Positions 5,734 to 13,219 of a stretch of 23,830 nucleotides of DNA are shown here, piece by piece. How positions within the stretch are numbered: the first letter of the stretch is position 1; every line of letters starts with the position of its first letter. Source of the stretch: 2-02-FULL-48-14 sp964356195. Its GTDB lineage: Bacteria > Patescibacteriota > Gracilibacteria > UBA1369 > 2-02-FULL-48-14. The stretch is from assembly GCA_964356195.1 (NCBI GenBank), contig CAYHGP010000018.1, positions 1 through 23,830 on the forward strand, written 5' to 3'. The notes under the pieces are model-generated. The model was not told the DNA's origin. It ran no database searches and saw nothing but the letters and a program-made list of their open reading frames with translations. Position numbers and translations under genes: made by a program.

Positions 5734-6384
5734 TTATTTTGTAGTTTTACCACGCCATTTACAAATCTCATAGAGCGGACACGTGCCGCACTTGGGCTTG
5801 TACGCCGTGCAAGTTTTGCGTCCGTGAAAAATAATCTGCAAATGGAGTTTGGACCAGTCCTCTTTGGGGATGAGGGCTTTCACTTGGCGTTCGGTTTTGT
5901 CGCGGTTGGTGCCGGAGTCGGCAATGCCCAAGCGATTTGCGACTCGGTGGATGTGGGTATCCACTGGAAATGCAGGTAATTTGAACCATTGGGATTGAAC
6001 CACTTGCGCGGTTTTGTTTCCTACGCCGGGCAGGGCGGTAAGTTCTTCCAAGGAGCTGGGGACGTCTTTTTCACGTAAGGCCGCGGCACAGCCCATGAGG
6101 GCTTTAGTTTTGCTGTTGAAGTAGCCGGTGGAGCGAATGAGTTGGCGCACTTTTTCTTCGCCCAAGTCTAAAATATCTTGCGGAGTGCAGGCGCGGTCTT
6201 TCGGGAAAAGGGCGGGGGTGACTTTGTTTACACGTTCGTCCGTGCATTGTGCCGAAAGAATAGTGGAGAGCAGCAACTCAAAAGCGCTTCGATGGTGAAG
6301 AGGAGCCACCGGGTTTGGAAACTCTCGATCGAGAAGGACGATCAACGCTTTACTGTTGAACGGTGTCTGAGTTTTCTTGAGCAT
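5734..6384 (-). CDS. nth: endonuclease III (DNA glycosylase/AP lyase)
   Basis: Nth removes oxidised pyrimidines in base excision repair and cleaves the resulting abasic site. The 216-aa reading from the ATG at 6384 fits the family (about 210 aa). The helix-hairpin-helix motif is LPGVGNKTA with catalytic lysine K124, and the catalytic aspartate is D142 in VDTHIHRVANRLG. A [4Fe-4S] cluster site C-x6-C-x2-C-x5-C is formed by C192, C199, C202 and C208. Reading from the upstream ATG at 6483 would add 33 residues that overlap the previous gene and match nothing in the family. The chosen start overlaps the FtsL-like gene by 35 bp and has GGAAGA about 10 nt upstream. It is the last gene of the rpmH operon. 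Confidence 0.96.
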   Translation of the reverse strand: MLKKTQTPFNSKALIVLLDREFPNPVAPLHHRSAFELLLSTILSAQCTDERVNKVTPALFPKDRACTPQDILDLGEEKVRQLIRSTGYFNSKTKALMGCAAALREKDVPSSLEELTALPGVGNKTAQVVQSQWFKLPAFPVDTHIHRVANRLGIADSGTNRDKTERQVKALIPKEDWSKLHLQIIFHGRKTCTAYKPKCGTCPLYEICKWRGKTTK

Positions 6385-6727
6385 AAGTCTCGTCTTCCAG
6401 GTAAGAGAATTGATCACTTGTGGAAGTTTCCATTTTTTGAAGAATCTCGCTGGCTTGAATATTAATAAAAGACTTGGCTTCAATCACTTGCCGATTCAAT
6501 TTGCGCAGCTCGGATTCTAGGGATTCCTGATCCATTTGGAGTTGCTTCAGTTGGTAGCCTTTTGCTGGCTGCAAGCTGTTGGTGTAGAGGTAAGTGCCGG
6601 TGCTGGCCAAGCCCATGATCAACAAAGTGACGGCAAGCACACGATAAGTATTACGTACTTCTTGGGAGAGAGGTTTGCGCTTTCGTCTCCACTTTAAAGG
6701 CCGAACTGTGCGTGTGAGAGGATCCAT
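6350..6727 (-). CDS. FtsL/DivIC-like septum protein (small bitopic coiled-coil protein)
   Basis: The 125-aa protein has a basic cytoplasmic N-terminus (RPLKWRRKRKPLSQEVRN), one membrane helix (about residues 28-46, VLAVTLLIMGLASTGTYLY) and a coiled coil (about 57-98, LKQLQMDQESLESELRKLN). This is the architecture of FtsL, FtsB and DivIC, which hold the divisome synthases together. Sequence identity in this family is too low for a firm subfamily call. It lies between the SLH/RlpA gene, itself a septal wall enzyme candidate, and nth, which it overlaps. It could instead be another bitopic coiled-coil protein. Confidence 0.6.
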   Translation of the reverse strand: MDPLTRTVRPLKWRRKRKPLSQEVRNTYRVLAVTLLIMGLASTGTYLYTNSLQPAKGYQLKQLQMDQESLESELRKLNRQVIEAKSFINIQASEILQKMETSTSDQFSYLEDETYAQENSDTVQQ

Positions 6728-6739
6728 TTTTTTAAAGAG

Positions 6740-6752
6740 GGGCTATACGCCC
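6740..6752 (-). other. intercistronic hairpin between SLH/RlpA and FtsL-like genes
   Basis: GGGC (6740-6743) pairs with GCCC (6749-6752) around a 5-nt loop within the 38-nt spacer. No U-run follows directly on the minus-strand transcript. A role in mRNA stability or partial termination is possible. Confidence 0.35.
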
Positions 6753-6765
6753 TGATTTTAACCTT

Positions 6766-7650
6766 TTACTTCAGAACTTCAAGCCGTACCTTCAAAATTC
6801 CTGTTGGAAGGGAGCCAATTTGTTCGAAGGCGGTGGGGGTGAGATCCACGATGTAACCGTCGGTGTAGGGGCCGCGGTCCACTACGGTGACGTCCACGCT
6901 TTGATTGTTGGCGAGGTTTGTTACACGTACCACGGTTCCGAAAGGCAGGGTTTTGTGGGCGGCCATGAAACCGTCAGTGTCCAAAGCGGTGCCGGACGCG
7001 GTGTTGTGGCCGTCGAAACTTCGGCCGTAGTAACTCCCGATGCCGTATTCCACTTGAGTGGTGAAAGGGGCTTGGTCGAAGCGGTAAATGAGGTCCGCGA
7101 GTTCGCCGCGAGTGAGGGCCAGGCCGGGCAGGTAATCTCCGGTTTCGTCGGGGACGAGGACAGCGTTCTGGGTGGCGTAGTTGAGGTAAGCGCTGTACCA
7201 GTTTTCGTCGGTGGCTTCGGGCAGACTGCGGTCGGTGGCGAGAAGGAGCATTTTCAAGGCTTCCACTCGGTTCACGGTGTTTTCCGGGAGAAAGGTCCCG
7301 TCCGGGTAACCGGAAATAATGCCGAGACCGAGAGCGGTAGAGATGTAGTTGCTGTACCACGCGTCAGGATCGGTGTCTAAGAAGCTAAGTTCGACAGTGG
7401 TGGTGTCTTCCACAGCGGAATATTCCAAAATCATTTTCAGGGCTTCCACGCGGCTGACTTCTTGGTCTGGTAAAAAGGTTCCATCGTCGTAGCCGGTGAC
7501 CAGCTCCGCTTGGCTCATGTAGAAGATGCCATCGTAATAGACGGAATGGTCGGGAACGTCGGTGTACCACGAATCCAAGGCCCCTGAAGTTACTGGTTCG
7601 GCAAAACTGAGAGAGAGTATCAACCCCAGGAATGCACCAATTCTTTTCAT
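6766..7650 (-). CDS. exported SLH-repeat protein with C-terminal RlpA-like lytic transglycosylase domain
   Basis: The 294-aa protein has a signal peptide (MKRIGAFLGLILSLSFAEP), then three S-layer-homology repeats. These lie near residues 27-75 (YDDGTFLPDQEVSRVEALKM), 88-135 (GYPDGTFLPENTVNRVEALK) and 145-190 (more divergent). A double-psi beta-barrel RlpA domain follows at about 200-293 (YGIGSYYG, NTASGTALD, AAHKTLPFGT, VTVVDRGP, IVDLTPTAF). D224 and H232 have the eight-residue spacing of the Asp/His pair in active RlpA enzymes, which cleave peptide-poor glycan strands at the septum. SLH repeats bind wall-attached polymers, so the fusion probably anchors a wall hydrolase to the cell surface. 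It is encoded within the rpmH-yidC operon before an FtsL-like gene. Wall-hydrolytic activity is inferred, not shown. Confidence 0.9.
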   Translation of the reverse strand: MKRIGAFLGLILSLSFAEPVTSGALDSWYTDVPDHSVYYDGIFYMSQAELVTGYDDGTFLPDQEVSRVEALKMILEYSAVEDTTTVELSFLDTDPDAWYSNYISTALGLGIISGYPDGTFLPENTVNRVEALKMLLLATDRSLPEATDENWYSAYLNYATQNAVLVPDETGDYLPGLALTRGELADLIYRFDQAPFTTQVEYGIGSYYGRSFDGHNTASGTALDTDGFMAAHKTLPFGTVVRVTNLANNQSVDVTVVDRGPYTDGYIVDLTPTAFEQIGSLPTGILKVRLEVLK

Positions 7651-7655
7651 AATCG

Positions 7656-7670
7656 TTCGGCTAGGCCGAA
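7656..7670 (-). other. perfect hairpin filling the jag-SLH/RlpA spacer
   Basis: TTCGGC (7656-7661) and GCCGAA (7665-7670) are separated by 3 nt and fill most of the 21-nt spacer. The hairpin ends 5 nt from the ATG at 7650. In the minus-strand mRNA it could hinder ribosome access or protect a processed 5' end. Confidence 0.45.
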
Positions 7671-7671
7671 T

Positions 7672-8127
7672 TTATGCTTTGTATTTAATCACCACTTGGC
7701 GATAGTTTCCTTCTCCAATACTTTCGGTCACGAGCTTGTCAAAGCCGCCGTTTTTGATCATGAGATGCACTAAACGTCTGAAGTATGGAGACATCGGAGG
7801 TAAAGCGGCTTGAACCTTGGTTTCGGCAACTTCTTTCATCTTTTGTTCGGCAATGGTGAGCACATTCTCTTCCTGACGCTTGCGGTAGTTGTCTACGTCG
7901 AAGGCCACGGTGATTTCTTCGCCAAGCTCTTTATGAAAGATGACGGTGAGCATTTTTTGCATGGCGAGCAGGTTTTCGCCGTGGTGCCCAATCAAAAGGC
8001 TGGGCTCCTCGGAAACTACATTCACTCGGTAGTTGGCGCTGTCCACTTCCTCAACCTCAAGGTCGGTGAAGTCGATGCCAAGTTTAACAAGAAATTCTGA
8101 TACGGTTTTCTTAATTGGTTTTTCCAT
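7672..8127 (-). CDS. jag: KhpB/Jag RNA-binding protein (KH and R3H domains)
   Basis: The 151-aa protein contains a KH domain (about residues 28-80; GxxG loop G47-HHG50 in LLIGHHGENLLAMQ) and an R3H domain (about 90-150; PMSPYFRRLVHL with Arg and His around 117-121, then VTESIGEGNYRQVVI). The N-terminal Jag-N domain of longer homologs is absent. Jag/KhpB binds RNA and affects cell shape and division in Firmicutes, and its gene is classically next to yidC. Here its start lies 6 nt after the yidC stop, so both are in one transcript. Confidence 0.95.
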   Translation of the reverse strand: MEKPIKKTVSEFLVKLGIDFTDLEVEEVDSANYRVNVVSEEPSLLIGHHGENLLAMQKMLTVIFHKELGEEITVAFDVDNYRKRQEENVLTIAEQKMKEVAETKVQAALPPMSPYFRRLVHLMIKNGGFDKLVTESIGEGNYRQVVIKYKA

Positions 8128-8133
8128 ATAGGT

Positions 8134-9423
8134 TTAATTATTGCGGCTTATGACACGAATTTTGACGTCGTCGTCTGTTGACGAAGGTTTTGAGCCCTCT
8201 TTATTTACCACAAGTTGTTGGATGATGCCATAGAAAGTGGAAGTTCCCCAGTAAAGACCTACGGCGGCAGGGACTTGTGTGGTGAAAACCGCAATCATAA
8301 TCGGCATCAGGTATTTCATCATTTTGTTGGCGGTTTCTATCTCTTGAGGCATCTTGACATCGGTCTTTTTTTTCTTCTTGGCCATCATGAGCTGCATTTG
8401 GATGAACTGAAGGACTCCAATTATAAGAGGGAAGATGATGAAATCTTTTTCCAGAAGGTCAAAGCCGAGGAAGGCGGGGTTGATGCTGTGGAATGAAAAC
8501 TCGGGAAGGAAGCTATAAATAAAGATTCCTTGATCCGGAGAAAGGCCGGTGTTCACTACATTGAACAGAGCAATGAGAATTGGGAATTGGAGCAAAATCG
8601 GCAAACAACTGGAGAATGGGCTTACTTTGTTGGTCTTCCACAGGAGCATGGTTTCTTGGGCAATGCGCGCTTGGTCATTGGCAAATTTTTGCTTGATCTC
8701 TTCGAGTTGGGGCTGAATTTCCTGCATTCTTCGCTGGGCTTTCATGGCCTTTTGGGAAGGCATGAGCAGAATCGTTCGAATGATGATGGTCAAAAGAATG
8801 ACGGCAAGGCCCAGGTAATGTCCTGGAATGTAAATAAGAAGTGCAACCAGCACGTTCAACATGGGTTGGTGGATCCCTACGCGCCACAATTTTGTGAAAA
8901 TCCCGGGTTCTACAATTTGGAATTCAGGAGATTCGAAGGTTTTGAAATTATCTTTGGTCACCTCGCCGGTTTCCGGGTCTGCACCGGGTATGCTGAGTTC
9001 TAAAGCCACCTTATAACGACCCACCTCACCAAAATAAGAATAGGAGAAAGGAAGGAGGCTCACGGTTTTCACCTGGCCGGGTTCGATGATGACGCTTTTA
9101 CCCGTTGAACAATCGGGATGTTCGGTGCCTTCTACGGCAACGAATCCGTCACTCACATACTGATAAATGTTGAAAGGAGGCAAAAGCGTATCGCCTTCTT
9201 CTGAATAGTTGCAGGTTATGCCAATTTCGATTGGCTCGGAAGCGTTGTTCTGAACCTCCACTTGAATGTCTTTTCCGATGGCATATTCACTGTCGGCCGT
9301 TTTGATGCCCACATCTCCCGTACTTAGAATGGGGTCTACGGTTGTGCTGTTCTGCCAAAGTTGGAGAACGATATACGTTGCCAGAAAGACAAAGATGTAG
9401 GGGAAAATGTTGAATTTTTTCAT
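8134..9423 (-). CDS. yidC: YidC/Oxa1 membrane protein insertase
   Basis: YidC inserts proteins into the cytoplasmic membrane, alone or with SecYEG. The 429-aa protein starts with a membrane anchor (about residues 6-22). A periplasmic beta-rich domain (about 30-172) follows, shorter than in E. coli. The conserved insertase core runs from about 178 to 405 with the hydrophilic-groove arginine R216 (LTIIIRTILLMP), the cytoplasmic helical hairpin (AMKAQRRMQEIQPQLEEIKQ), SCLPILLQFPILIALFNVV and LYWGTSTFYGIIQQ. The C-terminal tail is charged. The ATG overlaps the rnpA stop in an ATGA quartet, indicating translational coupling. The presence of an extra domain makes it intermediate between Gram-positive SpoIIIJ and proteobacterial YidC. 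Confidence 0.97.
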   Translation of the reverse strand: MKKFNIFPYIFVFLATYIVLQLWQNSTTVDPILSTGDVGIKTADSEYAIGKDIQVEVQNNASEPIEIGITCNYSEEGDTLLPPFNIYQYVSDGFVAVEGTEHPDCSTGKSVIIEPGQVKTVSLLPFSYSYFGEVGRYKVALELSIPGADPETGEVTKDNFKTFESPEFQIVEPGIFTKLWRVGIHQPMLNVLVALLIYIPGHYLGLAVILLTIIIRTILLMPSQKAMKAQRRMQEIQPQLEEIKQKFANDQARIAQETMLLWKTNKVSPFSSCLPILLQFPILIALFNVVNTGLSPDQGIFIYSFLPEFSFHSINPAFLGFDLLEKDFIIFPLIIGVLQFIQMQLMMAKKKKKTDVKMPQEIETANKMMKYLMPIMIAVFTTQVPAAVGLYWGTSTFYGIIQQLVVNKEGSKPSSTDDDVKIRVISRNN

Positions 9424-9776
9424 GAGACCTTGGGTGGTTGGGTTTGAAATATAGCCCTGAGCGCCTTCTCGAGTTCATCGTAGGAAGCGGTGGGGATGGG
9501 TTTGCGTGCGAGGAGCACTATATCAAAAAATGGAGAATTTGCCACGAGACCTTCTTTCTCGAGAATTCGCAGAATTTCGTAGACTTGGCGGCGTTTCTTA
9601 TTTCGTTTTACGGCCGAGCGTTCAAGTTTTTTACTGAGGACAAAGGCGTAGCGATTTGTTTCCAAGTCGTTCGTGCGTTTTCTCAATATGAAAAAAGGAG
9701 TGGAAGCGCTGGTCCCGTCTTTTAGGATGCCTGCCACATTGTCTCTTCCGTGAATTCGTTTACTTCGTTTTATCAC
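9420..9776 (-). CDS. rnpA: ribonuclease P protein component
   Basis: RnpA binds the catalytic RNA of RNase P, which trims tRNA 5' leaders. The 118-aa protein has the family's length. It has the hydrophobic core strand RYAFVLSKK and the RNR-type helix SAVKRNKKRRQVYE (residues 54-67). A late strand reads FFDIVLLARKP. It begins with GTG at 9776 inside the last codons of rpmH (17-bp overlap in a different frame) and ends in an ATGA overlap with yidC. The RNase P RNA gene itself is not in this window. Confidence 0.95.
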   Translation of the reverse strand: MIKRSKRIHGRDNVAGILKDGTSASTPFFILRKRTNDLETNRYAFVLSKKLERSAVKRNKKRRQVYEILRILEKEGLVANSPFFDIVLLARKPIPTASYDELEKALRAIFQTQPPKVS

Positions 9777-9912
9777 GACGAACCTTAACGGTAAGCTGAT
9801 GACGTCCTTTGGCGCGACGACGGTTCAGAACTTTTCGTCCGTTTTTAGTAGACATGCGCTTGAGAAAGCCATGTGTTCGAGCTCGTTTACGTCTTTTAAG
9901 TTTTCCTAGCAT
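9760..9912 (-). CDS. rpmH: 50S ribosomal protein L34
   Basis: The 50-aa protein is highly basic and carries the L34 signature: KRRKRARTHGFLKRMSTKNGRKVL and RRRAKGRHQLTV. It is a few residues longer than usual (44-46 aa) because of a VRRDKTK tail that lies in the overlap with rnpA. The ATG at 9912 is chosen because upstream codons, back to 9990, contain the promoter and match nothing in L34. First gene of the rpmH-rnpA-yidC-jag operon; dnaA, often upstream, is absent here. Confidence 0.95.
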   Translation of the reverse strand: MLGKLKRRKRARTHGFLKRMSTKNGRKVLNRRRAKGRHQLTVKVRRDKTK

Positions 9913-9931
9913 AATGAAGATTAGCGGGGTG

Positions 9932-9960
9932 ATTGTAGGGAGGGCTTCAGGAAATGTCAA
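9932..9960 (-). promoter_or_regulatory. near-consensus promoter of the rpmH operon
   Basis: On the minus strand, TTGACA (9960-9955), an exact 17-nt spacer and TACAAT (9937-9932). The -35 is perfect and the -10 differs by one base. The -10 ends 19 nt before the rpmH ATG. This is the strongest promoter seen in the window, as expected for a ribosomal-protein operon. Confidence 0.9.
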
Positions 9961-10004
9961 CTTTAACTTTTTCTTGCTCTTAGGAACCAATCTTTAGCCC
10001 ACTC

Positions 10005-10033
10005 TTGCCAAACAGGTTAAAACTTAGTAGAGT
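10005..10033 (+). promoter_or_regulatory. candidate promoter of the 10057 gene
   Basis: TTGCCA (10005-10010), a 17-nt spacer and TAGAGT (10028-10033), ending 23 nt before the ATG at 10057. Confidence 0.5.
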
Positions 10034-10056
10034 AGGCGCAATTTACTGATTAAGAT

Positions 10057-12015
10057 ATGTTTTTACAGCTTCAGCAAGAATCTATATTGCTTGGACGTCG
10101 ACCTATTGGCTTCACAGAACACTATTATACGGAATGGGATGATGGACTTGGTAAAGAAAAAATTGCCCTTTTCCTGCTCATGTCCATTGGCAGCACTCAA
10201 GTGCCGGGGGCGGAGATCGGGAAGGAGGCCTTCCAGCTTCTTCAAGATCACTTTTTGGACGACTTGGCCGGGGATCCTTATGATCGCTTTGAAAGCGCGT
10301 TGCGAGAAATAAATGCGATGGTCAGCCAAAAAGAAAAAGATCTCGATCTCAAGTTCATTCCGAATATGAATGTGCTGATTGGGGTGATCCAGAAAGATTT
10401 GCTCTTTTTGTCACAACGCGGAGAATCTCAGGGTTATTTGGTTCGCAAGCGTCATGTGAGTTCTATTACGGATGGTCTTTATGATGAAAAGAATAAAGAT
10501 GATCTTTTCCAGAATATTGCGAGTGGAGTGCTTGAAGTGGGGGACAGCACGGTGTTTGTGACCGGACCTTTGGTTCAATATGTGACGCCGAATGATCTTT
10601 CAAAGATTTTCTCCGAGCAAGCGCTGGGTGAGGCTACGAAGGAACTCGAAGATTTGTTGCACGATGACATAGAAGAGCAAATGTCGTTGCTCGCCTTTGA
10701 AGTGTTGGAGCGTACCGAGGAAGTTGTGATGGCTGCGGTGGAAACCGCCGGTCCTACCGAGGTTGATGTGGAGCGAAATGAAGGGCCTTATGAAGAAGAT
10801 GAAGAATTTACAAAGGAGAGCCGATTCAGCAAAGGCTTGGAGGTTCTCAGAACTTTTGCCTCCAAAAGAGATCACTTGCAGGTTTTTGATAAAGTGCGTC
10901 GTTGGGAAAAGAAGAAGTTACTGACCGGTATTGGAGTTTTGCTCGTTGTGATTGTGGGGGGAATCCTTGTTCTCAATCTTACTTTGGGGAAAGCTCGCCT
11001 CGCCAGTGAAATGGAGGCGAAGCTCAGCACGGCTGAGGATAATATTGCTCAAGCCGGAACTCGTGGCGCTTTCGATAAGAGCGAGGCAAACACTTTGCTC
11101 GACCAAGCGGAGGAATTGGTGGTGGAAGTTTTAAACTCGGATTATTTGGGAGGCCAAGCTCAGGCCAGCCAACTCTTGGATAAGATCTCCGAACAAAGAG
11201 ATTATCTCGATAACGTTCATCATGCTTCAACGGAACTTAAGATGGTTGTGGACCTCAGCAGTCAGTTGGCCGGGGACACTTTGCTTGGGCTTGAGCCTTA
11301 TGGAGACCGTATTGTGGCTTACTCTTCACAAAAAGCTTATCAAGTCTTATTGGATCAAGTGCAAGCGCCTTATGTCCTCGATGCTACGGAACGCGTGGTG
11401 GCGGCTCGTTACTTTGACGAAGTCAGCCGAATGATTTTCCTCACGGCGGCCGGAAAACTTATTGAATACACCGATGGAAACAGTCAATTCGCCGATACCG
11501 CCGATGTGAACTGGCACACCGGGGTGGATGTGGCTACGTATTCCAACAAAATCTATATTCTTGACCCGAGCTCCAATCAAATTTGGAAATATGGTCGCGG
11601 TACCGATAGCTATGGAGCGGCTCAAGCCTACTTCAGTGGAGAAATGGACCTTTCGAAGGCGGTTTCCATTGCCGTAGATGGAAGCGTTTGGTTGCTTAGC
11701 AGTGATGGTACTTTATCGAAGTACTTGAGCGGAGAGCTTCTGGATTATGAAATCAAGAAGGCTCCTCTTACTTCGATGGAAGGAGCAACCATGGTTTACA
11801 CGGAACTTGAAATCAACCAGGTTTATGTCTTGGACCCTACGAACAAGCGTCTCTTCATCTTCGACAAGAGCGGCAAGAGCGCGGACATCACCTACAACTC
11901 TCAGTACATTTTGGACGACATTGAAGGGACTCTCATGGATATGTACGTCGACAAAGATCGCGGTGTGATTATGCTCGTGACGGATCACGCACTTTATGAA
12001 TTGAGCTTTGAATAG
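10057..12015 (+). CDS. one-pass membrane protein with degenerate PP2C-like domain and propeller-like outer domain
   Basis: This 652-aa protein falls in three parts. Residues 1-220 resemble a PPM/PP2C phosphatase fold (IALFLLMSIGS, AFQLLQDHFLDD, ALREINAMVSQKE, FLSQRGESQGYLVRKRHVSSIT, LFQNIASGVLEVGDSTVFVTG) but lack the usual Asp-Gly metal motifs, so it is probably not an active phosphatase. After an acidic linker there is one membrane helix (about 290-310). An Ala/Glu-rich coiled coil follows (about 318-385). The region from about 395 to 652 has repeated short units such as NKIYILDPSSNQIWKYG and INQVYVLDPTNKRLFIFDKSG, typical of beta-propeller blades. I infer a signalling or scaffold protein that senses an outside ligand. 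No name is assigned. It ends in a 22-bp convergent overlap with ackA. Confidence 0.8.
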   Translation: MFLQLQQESILLGRRPIGFTEHYYTEWDDGLGKEKIALFLLMSIGSTQVPGAEIGKEAFQLLQDHFLDDLAGDPYDRFESALREINAMVSQKEKDLDLKFIPNMNVLIGVIQKDLLFLSQRGESQGYLVRKRHVSSITDGLYDEKNKDDLFQNIASGVLEVGDSTVFVTGPLVQYVTPNDLSKIFSEQALGEATKELEDLLHDDIEEQMSLLAFEVLERTEEVVMAAVETAGPTEVDVERNEGPYEEDEEFTKESRFSKGLEVLRTFASKRDHLQVFDKVRRWEKKKLLTGIGVLLVVIVGGILVLNLTLGKARLASEMEAKLSTAEDNIAQAGTRGAFDKSEANTLLDQAEELVVEVLNSDYLGGQAQASQLLDKISEQRDYLDNVHHASTELKMVVDLSSQLAGDTLLGLEPYGDRIVAYSSQKAYQVLLDQVQAPYVLDATERVVAARYFDEVSRMIFLTAAGKLIEYTDGNSQFADTADVNWHTGVDVATYSNKIYILDPSSNQIWKYGRGTDSYGAAQAYFSGEMDLSKAVSIAVDGSVWLLSSDGTLSKYLSGELLDYEIKKAPLTSMEGATMVYTELEINQVYVLDPTNKRLFIFDKSGKSADITYNSQYILDDIEGTLMDMYVDKDRGVIMLVTDHALYELSFE

Positions 12016-13151
12016 CGAGCCATTTCGGCCTCTTCTTGTGTGGGAATCACCATCACGCGGATGGCGGAGTTTGGTGTTGAAATGGTGAGTTTGTTCGCTT
12101 TGTTGGCTTTGGCGTCGAGCTTGAGGCCGAAGGGCTTTAAATATTCGCAGATTTGCTCACGCAGATAAAAGGCGTTTTCGCCAATACCTGCGGTGAAGAC
12201 CAGGGCGTCGGGAAGGCCGCCGAGGGGGATGAAATAACTGGCGATGAATTTGGCCATTTGGTAGCTGAACACGTCGAAGGTGCGGAGCGTGCCCGGTGAT
12301 TTTGGCTTGGCCCAGAGGCTGCGGACGTCGGAGCCGATTTCTGAAAGGCCTTTGAAGCCGGATTCCTTTTCGAGTAGATGATGAACGGCGTCGGGTTTTT
12401 GGGTGCGCTGCAGGTGGAAAATGATGGCGGGGTCTATGGTGCCGCTGCGTGTTCCCATCATGGGGCCTTCGAGCGGGGTGAAACCCATGGACGTGTCGAT
12501 GGATTTCCCGTTTTTAACGGCGCACAGACTCACGCCGTTGCCGATGTGGCAGGTGATGAGTTTTGTGGATTTTCGCTTCAGAATTTTTGCGGCTTCACGG
12601 GCGACGTAGTTGTGGCTGGTGCCGTGAAATCCGTAGCGTCGAATGTGCTCTTTTTTGTAGAGCTTGTATGGAAGGCCGTAAAGGAAGGCACGGGGAGGAA
12701 GTGTGGTGTGAAAAGCTGTGTCGAAAACGGCGGTGTGCAGGGCGTGTGGGATTTGTTTGAGGCAGGCCCGGAGCGCTTCGAGGTTTGCAGGATTGTGGGA
12801 AGGGGCGAGAGAGTTGAGGCGGTCGAGTTTTTTGAGGACAGCTTGGGTAATGCGAGTGGGTTTTATGAACTCTTCGCCGCCGTGAACTACGCGGTGCGCC
12901 ACTTTTGTGATTTCTTTGGGGGACTTTATAGCACCGTCGGTTATGAGCCGTTTGAGTGCGTAGGCAATGGCTTCTTTGTGGTCTTTTATTTTTATATTTG
13001 TTTTTTCTTCGCCGGTTTTTAGGTAGCGACGAAAATGGCAATGTTTTTGGGCGATGGCGTCGATGTGGCCTTTGTAAAGCGGTTTAAGCGACTCGCTGAA
13101 CAGTACAAATCGGAGAGAAGACGAACCGGCGTTGATGACGAGAATGGCCAT
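11994..13151 (-). CDS. ackA: acetate kinase
   Basis: AckA transfers phosphate between acetyl phosphate and ADP, giving acetate and ATP, the ATP-yielding end of phosphoketolase or pyruvate fermentation. The 385-aa protein is near family length (about 400). Visible key residues are N7 in VINAGSSS, R87 in HRVVHGG, H119 in SHNP, catalytic D144 in VFDTAFH, the phosphate loop RRYGFHGTSH (171-180) and R235 in MMGTRSG. An ATP site is seen in FTAGIGENA, and a metal-binding Glu in the PTQEEAEMA tail. It is divergent from xfp with overlapping promoters, which ties the two enzymes functionally. The 3' end overlaps the preceding convergent gene by 22 bp. Confidence 0.97.
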   Translation of the reverse strand: MAILVINAGSSSLRFVLFSESLKPLYKGHIDAIAQKHCHFRRYLKTGEEKTNIKIKDHKEAIAYALKRLITDGAIKSPKEITKVAHRVVHGGEEFIKPTRITQAVLKKLDRLNSLAPSHNPANLEALRACLKQIPHALHTAVFDTAFHTTLPPRAFLYGLPYKLYKKEHIRRYGFHGTSHNYVAREAAKILKRKSTKLITCHIGNGVSLCAVKNGKSIDTSMGFTPLEGPMMGTRSGTIDPAIIFHLQRTQKPDAVHHLLEKESGFKGLSEIGSDVRSLWAKPKSPGTLRTFDVFSYQMAKFIASYFIPLGGLPDALVFTAGIGENAFYLREQICEYLKPFGLKLDAKANKANKLTISTPNSAIRVMVIPTQEEAEMARYSKLNS

Positions 13152-13168
13152 GGTGTGGATTTCTGCTT

Positions 13169-13200
13169 TTGATCTTACACCCTGGTGGTGTTAAGATGAA
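13169..13200. promoter_or_regulatory. overlapping divergent promoters of ackA and xfp within a near-palindrome
   Basis: Plus strand: TTGATC (13169-13174), 17-nt spacer, TAAGAT (13192-13197) preceded by TGT, giving an extended -10; it ends 22 nt before the xfp ATG at 13220. Minus strand: TAAGAT (13177-13172) with a weak TTCATC (13200-13195) 17 nt upstream; it ends 20 nt before the ackA ATG. The two -10 boxes are the outer arms of a near-palindrome, ATCTTACACC and GGTGTTAAGAT, that differs by a single inserted T. The two RNA polymerase sites overlap almost fully. Confidence 0.6.
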
Positions 13201-13219
13201 GTCGGTTTTAACTCACGCC

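Noticed and set aside
6385..6483. N-terminal extension of nth from an ATG at 6483
   Set aside because: The extra 33 residues lie inside the FtsL-like gene and have no counterpart in endonuclease III.
9913..9990. N-terminal extension of L34 from 9990
   Set aside because: The stretch contains the TTGACA/TACAAT promoter and would make L34 far too long.
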